The position numbers and the translations under genes are program-made. Shown piece by piece: positions 60,068-64,000 of a stretch of DNA of 64,000 nt. The stretch comes from Evansella alkalicola (GTDB lineage Bacteria; Bacillota; Bacilli; Bacillales; Salisediminibacteriaceae), in assembly GCF_019042735.1 (NCBI RefSeq), contig NZ_JAHQCR010000021.1, forward strand, positions 1-64,000, given 5' to 3'. The notes beneath the pieces were generated by a model. The model worked only from the letters and a program-made list of their open reading frames with translations. It was not told the origin of the DNA and ran no database searches. How positions within the stretch are numbered: position 1 is the stretch's first letter; each line of letters starts with the position of its first letter.

Positions 60068-60595
60068 TCAGATGGATAAGCAAATATAACAACCATATTT
60101 ATCCCATTCCAAATGATCAATTTTTTCGTTATACAGTTTTCTAAAATCTTTCATCATTGTTAACCATTGATCATTTTCAGATATATCACCTTGAAAATCA
60201 AATTCCACCCGTATTCCATCATTATCATTTAGTGTTAACAATAATTGATTATCATAGCCAGGCTTGGCGGATGTATCTAAGATCTCAAAAATATGTTCAC
60301 ATAATTGAAGGACATCCCCTTCTAAATCTGACCAATCTCCTTGAGCCAAAACCTCAAACGACAAGATATAAGGATGTTTTCCCCAATTAAAAGTCAAGAG
60401 CTTTTCCGTTAACAGCTCTGTATTTAGGTTAGTTAAATGACTTTCATTTTTTGATTGATGTACAATTTCATCAATTAAATTATGTACCTTTTCAATCCTT
60501 CCTATATCTAAATTCCCTTTAATTAACTGTAATTTATTCAACCAATCATGGCGGTAATGTCGTAAAACATCAACAACATTCCAGTCTTTATCCAT
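60068..60595 (-). CDS. spo0B: sporulation initiation phosphotransferase Spo0B
   Basis: 175 residues from ATG 60595, after TAGGAG; a longer frame to 60739 overlaps the kinase gene and has no ribosome binding site. It passes phosphate from Spo0F to Spo0A. The phosphorylated His lies in LRHYRHDWLNKLQLIKGNL (His16). The rest folds like a degenerate kinase ATP domain without nucleotide-binding motifs. It precedes obg as in all Bacillus. Normally rplU-ysxB-rpmA lies upstream; here a histidine kinase gene does. Confidence 0.93.
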   Translation of the reverse strand: MDKDWNVVDVLRHYRHDWLNKLQLIKGNLDIGRIEKVHNLIDEIVHQSKNESHLTNLNTELLTEKLLTFNWGKHPYILSFEVLAQGDWSDLEGDVLQLCEHIFEILDTSAKPGYDNQLLLTLNDNDGIRVEFDFQGDISENDQWLTMMKDFRKLYNEKIDHLEWDKYGCYICLSI

Positions 60596-60687
60596 ACAAA
60601 CACTCCTAGCCGCATCATAGCATCGCCCTATATCATACCACAGTAAAATCCCACAACTCACTCTTTTTTTATGTTTTTGTAGGATTT

Positions 60688-61839
60688 TTATATATTTATT
60701 ATTTGCTCCCTCGGAAATTTTAACATAAAGGTTGTCCAACTACCTTCAGAAATGCATATGATTTCTCCTTGATGTTTTTCAACAATTTGTTTGGTTATTG
60801 ATAACCCAAGACCTTTTCCTAACTCTTTTGTACTTACAAAAGGATCAAATATACTGTCCTTTAATACGTCAGGTATTGGTGGTCCATTATTAGATACAAT
60901 AATGACAATATCCTCATCTAACTTTAGTTCAATTTTTAATTTACGGCCCTTCTCCTTCATCAATAGAGCCTCAACTGCATTTTGAATGAGTTTATAAAAC
61001 GCTAGCTTAATTTGTTCCTCCACACCGTTTATGATCCGATCTTTTTCAAGCTTTACATCTAATTGTATATTGTTATCAATCAATAATAGATGAAATGTCT
61101 GAATAGCATTGACTATTAAAGAAACAGAGGAGATTCGTTGTATTTTATAATCTTGATGAGTTTTATAACTAGATAAAAAGAGTAATTGATTCACCTGATT
61201 TTCCAATTCATTAATTTCATGATTAATATATTGAAAATACATTTTTTCATCCGTGACTTTTTTCAATCTACTCTCTAGTAATTGAACAAACCCTTTAATC
61301 GAAGTTAAGGGATTTCTTAGTTCATGTGCGAAGCTGTTTGATAATTTTGAGAGTACTTGCGTTCGTTCTCCCTGTAGTTTCTTTAAGTTCTTTTCTTGCT
61401 CTTGAATTAATTCCCTTTCATTATCTAGTTCTTCTTCTAAATCTTCTATTAACAAATGCATCGTATAACTCTGAAGTTCAAAAATAAACTGTCCTAACTG
61501 AGTAATACCCTCCAACTTTAAATCATAATTTATAGGAAGACTCTCAATCTTTATTTGAAAATATTTGCGTATTTCATTCAAAACGACAGAAATCATTTCA
61601 GTTGTAATTTTATTATTTTTAGCATACAAGTTAAGTTCTTGTCCTAGTTTTTTTAAATCAGTTTTTTCAATCTCTGAATAACGTAATAAAGTATCGACTA
61701 TTTTGGGCACACAAAAAGACAGACCTTCCACCACATCTTCTTGACAATGTAAGGCTTTTTCAATACTTTCACTTAATTCATTAATCATGTTAACTCTCTC
61801 ATTAATTAAACTTGAAAACAGATCGGCTTTTTGTAACAT
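60688..61839 (-). CDS. soluble sensor histidine kinase, candidate sporulation kinase
   Basis: 383 residues with no membrane segment. A helical N-terminal domain (about 1-130) of unrecognised type is followed by a coiled coil (about 130-168). The HisKA domain holds the phospho-acceptor His172 in SFAHELRNPLTSIKGFVQLL, the form of the Bacillus sporulation kinases KinA-E. The HATPase_c domain has LIQNAVEALL (N box) and GKGLGLSITKQIVEKHQG (G2 box). No response regulator gene is adjacent. It ends 92 bases before spo0B and may feed the Spo0F-Spo0B-Spo0A phosphorelay. The N-terminal signal is unknown. ATG 61788 is an alternative start. Confidence 0.88.
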   Translation of the reverse strand: MLQKADLFSSLINERVNMINELSESIEKALHCQEDVVEGLSFCVPKIVDTLLRYSEIEKTDLKKLGQELNLYAKNNKITTEMISVVLNEIRKYFQIKIESLPINYDLKLEGITQLGQFIFELQSYTMHLLIEDLEEELDNERELIQEQEKNLKKLQGERTQVLSKLSNSFAHELRNPLTSIKGFVQLLESRLKKVTDEKMYFQYINHEINELENQVNQLLFLSSYKTHQDYKIQRISSVSLIVNAIQTFHLLLIDNNIQLDVKLEKDRIINGVEEQIKLAFYKLIQNAVEALLMKEKGRKLKIELKLDEDIVIIVSNNGPPIPDVLKDSIFDPFVSTKELGKGLGLSITKQIVEKHQGEIICISEGSWTTFMLKFPREQIINI

Positions 61840-62096
61840 TAGTTAAAAATTCCCTTCACCCAAGTTTTCTGTACTTAGTATAAGACAAAATATGTCTTAA
61901 AAGCGGAATAAATTTCCGACAAGAATACCACCAAAACTCCACACTTACCTACTATTAGCTCTGATATGACTCACTTAGACAAGAAGTCGGTGAATTCACT
62001 CTAATTAACGACAAAGTTTTTGAAAACAATTTGTTTAAAAGACCCTTATTAATCTATTAAGAGGGTATTAGTAACTGAAAAGGGGGAATCGTTTTT
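61840..62096. other. divergent intergenic region between the kinase and the arginase-like gene
   Basis: 257 bases, AT-rich, holding the promoters of both divergent genes. Two sequences with 7 of 9 positions of the Spo0A box (near 61915 and 62007) are too weak to call. No structured RNA seen. Confidence 0.4.
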
Positions 62097-63052
62097 ATGA
62101 ATAAAATGATTTACGGCAATACACCATGCTTTTAGGCAGTGAAAATTTAGTACAGTCTAAAAACCTCTCAAATATGGATGTCATTTTCTACGGTGTTCCT
62201 TGGGAAGGGGCCGTTACATGGGGAGATTACACTGGCTGTGAATTAGGTCCAAAGGTGATGAGATTATGCTCAGAACGATATAGTGGCTATTTACCTGAAC
62301 TTAATCACATTAATATATTTGATCACCTTACTTTAGGTGACTTAGGAGATGCAAAGGTCATTCCTGCTGAACCCGTAATAACGAATAATATGATTAAAGA
62401 TTTTGCGAAGAATGTTTGGAAAACAAATGCATTCCCAGTCGCATTAGGTGGGGACCACGGTATAACATATCCAATTATTAAAGGACTTGTGGAAAAATCA
62501 AAAAAGAGTGTAGGTATTATTCATCTTGATGCCCATTACGACAATAACGAACACTCATTAGGGGACCCTTTCGGTAGAGGTGCACCCTTTGCCCGACTTT
62601 ACGAAACAAAAGGTGTAAGAAACGAAAGTATTGTTCATATGGGAATACACGGTCCTCGAAACAAACCGGAGAATGGTAAATTAGCCCAACAAATAGGGGC
62701 CACAACAATGACGATTAGTGATATTAGAAATGCAACGGATTTACGAGAGTTAGCAAGGAAAGCATATGATCTCGCTGCCAAAAATACCGATGCTGTTTAT
62801 TTGAGCATTTGTAGTGACGTCCTAGACCATGCATTCAATCCTGGTGGGCCAGTAGATGCAAATGGATTAACGAGTTTTGAACTACTAACTATTGTTAATG
62901 AGGTTTGTAAGCAAGGAGTTGTTGGAATGGATTTTGTGGAAGTTTATCCACAACAAGATTGCAATAACTTTAGTTCTCACTTCGCAAGTACGCTCGTACT
63001 CTACGCCTTAGCTGGAGAAATAGAACATAGAAAAGAAAAAAATGAAATATGA
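62097..63052 (+). pseudogene. arginase/agmatinase-family protein with a 5' frameshift
   Basis: The natural start appears to be ATG 62097, after AAGGGGGAA, giving MNKMIYGNTPCF and then a TAG at 62133. Adding one T to the TTTT run there would join it to the long frame (308 residues from ATG 62126, which has no ribosome binding site). So the gene is either frameshifted or starts inefficiently at 62126. The body is complete: GVPWEGAVTWGDYTGCELGP, GGDHG (108-112), LDAHYDNNE and VEVYP. In the DxD metal motif the first Asp is Cys229 (CSD), which is unusual. The substrate (agmatine, arginine, guanidino acid) cannot be told. Confidence 0.7.
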
Positions 63053-63055
63053 AGA

Positions 63056-63132
63056 AAAGAGGCTGAGACAAAAGTGTTTTAGTAATGTTCGTCTTCCCTG
63101 CTAAACACATAAGTTATATCCCAGCCTCTATC
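63056..63132. terminator. long imperfect terminator between the arginase-like gene and hemY
   Basis: Outer arms AGAGGCTGAGA / TATCCCAGCCTCT and inner pairing TGTTTTAG / CTAAACACA form a rod between two convergent genes. On the minus strand it ends CAGCCTCTTTTCTTC; on the plus strand it lacks a T-run. Probably serves hemY. Confidence 0.65.
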
Positions 63133-63143
63133 CATATCATTTG

Positions 63144-64000
63144 TTATAGTAACGATTTTGCAACAGCTTCTGCTGTTTCTTTCCCTTGGTTAATACAGTC
63201 TGGAATACCAATTCCTTTAAAAGCACCACCTGTGATATGCACATTTGGCAGCTCTTTATGAAGGTCCACGTACATCTGTTTCAATCTTTCTAAATGACCA
63301 ACTTCATACTGTGGCATTGATTTTTTCCAACGTTTAACGATGTGGAAGGACGGCTTTCCGTCAATCTCCATTATTTTGCTGAGGTCCTTCATCACAGCTT
63401 CCACAATCTCTTCATCTGATTTATATACGATTTCTTCATCACCTGCACGCCCAACATAACCGCGTAATAGGGCATACCCCTCTGGTGTAGAGTGCTCCCA
63501 TTTTTTATGTGTCCATGTACATGCCGTGATGGAATAATCTTTTTTACTAGCTACCACAAAACCAGACCCATCAATATCCTTCTTAATAGCCTCTTTTTCA
63601 AAAGCTAAAACAACAGTTGCTACAGATGTCGAAGGGATTTCATTCAGCGGACTCACTGCTTTATGGTCTTTTAGAATTTCATATGTTACATGGTGTGGTG
63701 TAGCGAAAATGACTCGATCTACCGTATCTGTTTTACCATCTTCAAACTCAAGTAAGTAAGAACCACTATTATCCATTTTAACTGAAATTAGTTTTGTATT
63801 CTTTTTCACACAGTCGCCCAAGTGAGATTCCACAGCTTCTACTAAAGACATTAATCCTCCATTTTTTAAAGAGTAAAACATACCAGGTGATTTACCACCC
63901 TTTTTACCTTGTGGAGAACCAGATTGTCTTTTTGCAATAGATGATTTCATTCCCACGATTAGACTTCGATATTTAGCTTCTATTTGCTGGAAATGTGGAA
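63144..64000 (-). CDS. hemY: coproporphyrinogen III oxidase HemY (CgoX), 3' part
   Basis: The last 285 residues of the protein are present. The reading frame stays open to the window edge (…QQIEAKYRSLIVGMKSS…), so a GTG at 63956 is an internal codon, not the start. It oxidises coproporphyrinogen III to coproporphyrin III in the Gram-positive haem pathway. The flavin amine-oxidase family features visible are the substrate-domain SLKNGGLMSLVEAVESHLG, VDRVIFATPHHVTYEIL and the C-terminal FAD segment NVHITGGAFKGIGIPDCINQGKETAE. It is normally part of hemEHY; those genes would lie beyond the window. Converges with the arginase-like gene. Confidence 0.93.
   Translation of the reverse strand, partial: PHFQQIEAKYRSLIVGMKSSIAKRQSGSPQGKKGGKSPGMFYSLKNGGLMSLVEAVESHLGDCVKKNTKLISVKMDNSGSYLLEFEDGKTDTVDRVIFATPHHVTYEILKDHKAVSPLNEIPSTSVATVVLAFEKEAIKKDIDGSGFVVASKKDYSITACTWTHKKWEHSTPEGYALLRGYVGRAGDEEIVYKSDEEIVEAVMKDLSKIMEIDGKPSFHIVKRWKKSMPQYEVGHLERLKQMYVDLHKELPNVHITGGAFKGIGIPDCINQGKETAEAVAKSLL

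Noticed and set aside
61915..62016. Two sequences resembling Spo0A boxes upstream of the histidine kinase
   Set aside because: Each has only about seven of nine consensus positions, which is common by chance in AT-rich DNA.
1..64000. CRISPR arrays, prophage genes, tRNA and rRNA genes
   Set aside because: No regular direct repeats with spacers, no integrase or phage genes, and no tRNA- or rRNA-like sequence recognised anywhere in the window.

Overview
The window is chromosomal DNA of a low-GC, endospore-forming Bacillaceae species. From about 4.7 kb to 60.6 kb the gene order follows, from memory, the Bacillus subtilis yrrS-greA-udk...aspS-hisS-relA-recJ...secDF-spoVB...tgt-queA-ruvBA-bofC-coxA-safA-pheAB-obg-spo0B stretch. 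Almost everything is on the minus strand. Sporulation genes (spoVB, bofC, a coxA-like gene, safA, spo0B, an rsfA-like gene), T-box leaders and a 6S RNA support the assignment. Acidic extracytoplasmic proteins and a DUF368 carrier hint at an alkaliphilic or halotolerant relative of Evansella/Salipaludibacillus type, but that is only a guess.

Layout. 0-1.65 kb: an IS110-family insertion sequence with a long, GC-rich, structured non-coding right end that may encode its bridge RNA. 1.8-4.6 kb: a convergent pair, S-adenosylhomocysteinase and a MTA/SAH deaminase. 4.7-8 kb: yrrS and a GntR/ABC-ATPase/permease cassette. 8.2-15.2 kb: greA, udk, the tRNA wobble-uridine modification genes trhP2-trhP1-trmR, mltG, yrzB, ruvX and ireB. 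15.4-26.9 kb: alaS with its T-box, an AI-2E-family permease, a zinc ribbon, a PRC-barrel protein, recD2, a TPR protein, mnmA, iscS, cymR and a YczE-type membrane protein. 27.2-29.4 kb (+): rarA and an rsfA-like regulator. 29.5-29.7 kb (-): 6S RNA, then a composite dispersed repeat. 30-41 kb: aspS, hisS with T-box, a small yrzK-like gene, dtd, relA, apt, recJ, a LapA-domain protein and a CDF transporter. 41-47.4 kb: separate secF and secD, comN, a DUF368 carrier, spoVB (+) and a DUF421 protein. 47.4-54.7 kb: an ArsB/NhaD-type permease, yrzE (+), yajC, tgt, queA, DUF2905, ruvB, ruvA, bofC. 54.8-61.8 kb: coxA-like lipoprotein, safA, pheA, pheB, obg, spo0B and a soluble histidine kinase. 62-64 kb: an arginase-like gene (+) with a disrupted 5' end, and the 3' part of hemY, cut by the window edge.

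How it fits together. Most genes are housekeeping: translation (alaS, aspS, hisS, dtd, tRNA modification by trhP1/trhP2/trmR, mnmA with its sulfur donor iscS, tgt/queA), recombination and repair (recD2, rarA, recJ, ruvAB), Sec export (secD, secF, yajC), stringent response (relA) and sporulation. The most interesting departures from the conserved order are the SAH-processing pair, whose hydrolase has substitutions in the purine-binding motif that would suit S-inosylhomocysteine; a kinase next to spo0B; a DUF368 undecaprenyl-phosphate-carrier homologue between comN and spoVB; the ABC cassette where B. subtilis has pbpI; the composite repeat; and the frameshifted arginase-like gene with a Cys in place of a metal-binding Asp.

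Many minus-strand genes have a GTG or TTG lying inside the Shine-Dalgarno sequence of a better downstream ATG. Starts given here follow the ribosome binding site. Homology statements rest on recognised motifs and remembered family features; no search was run.
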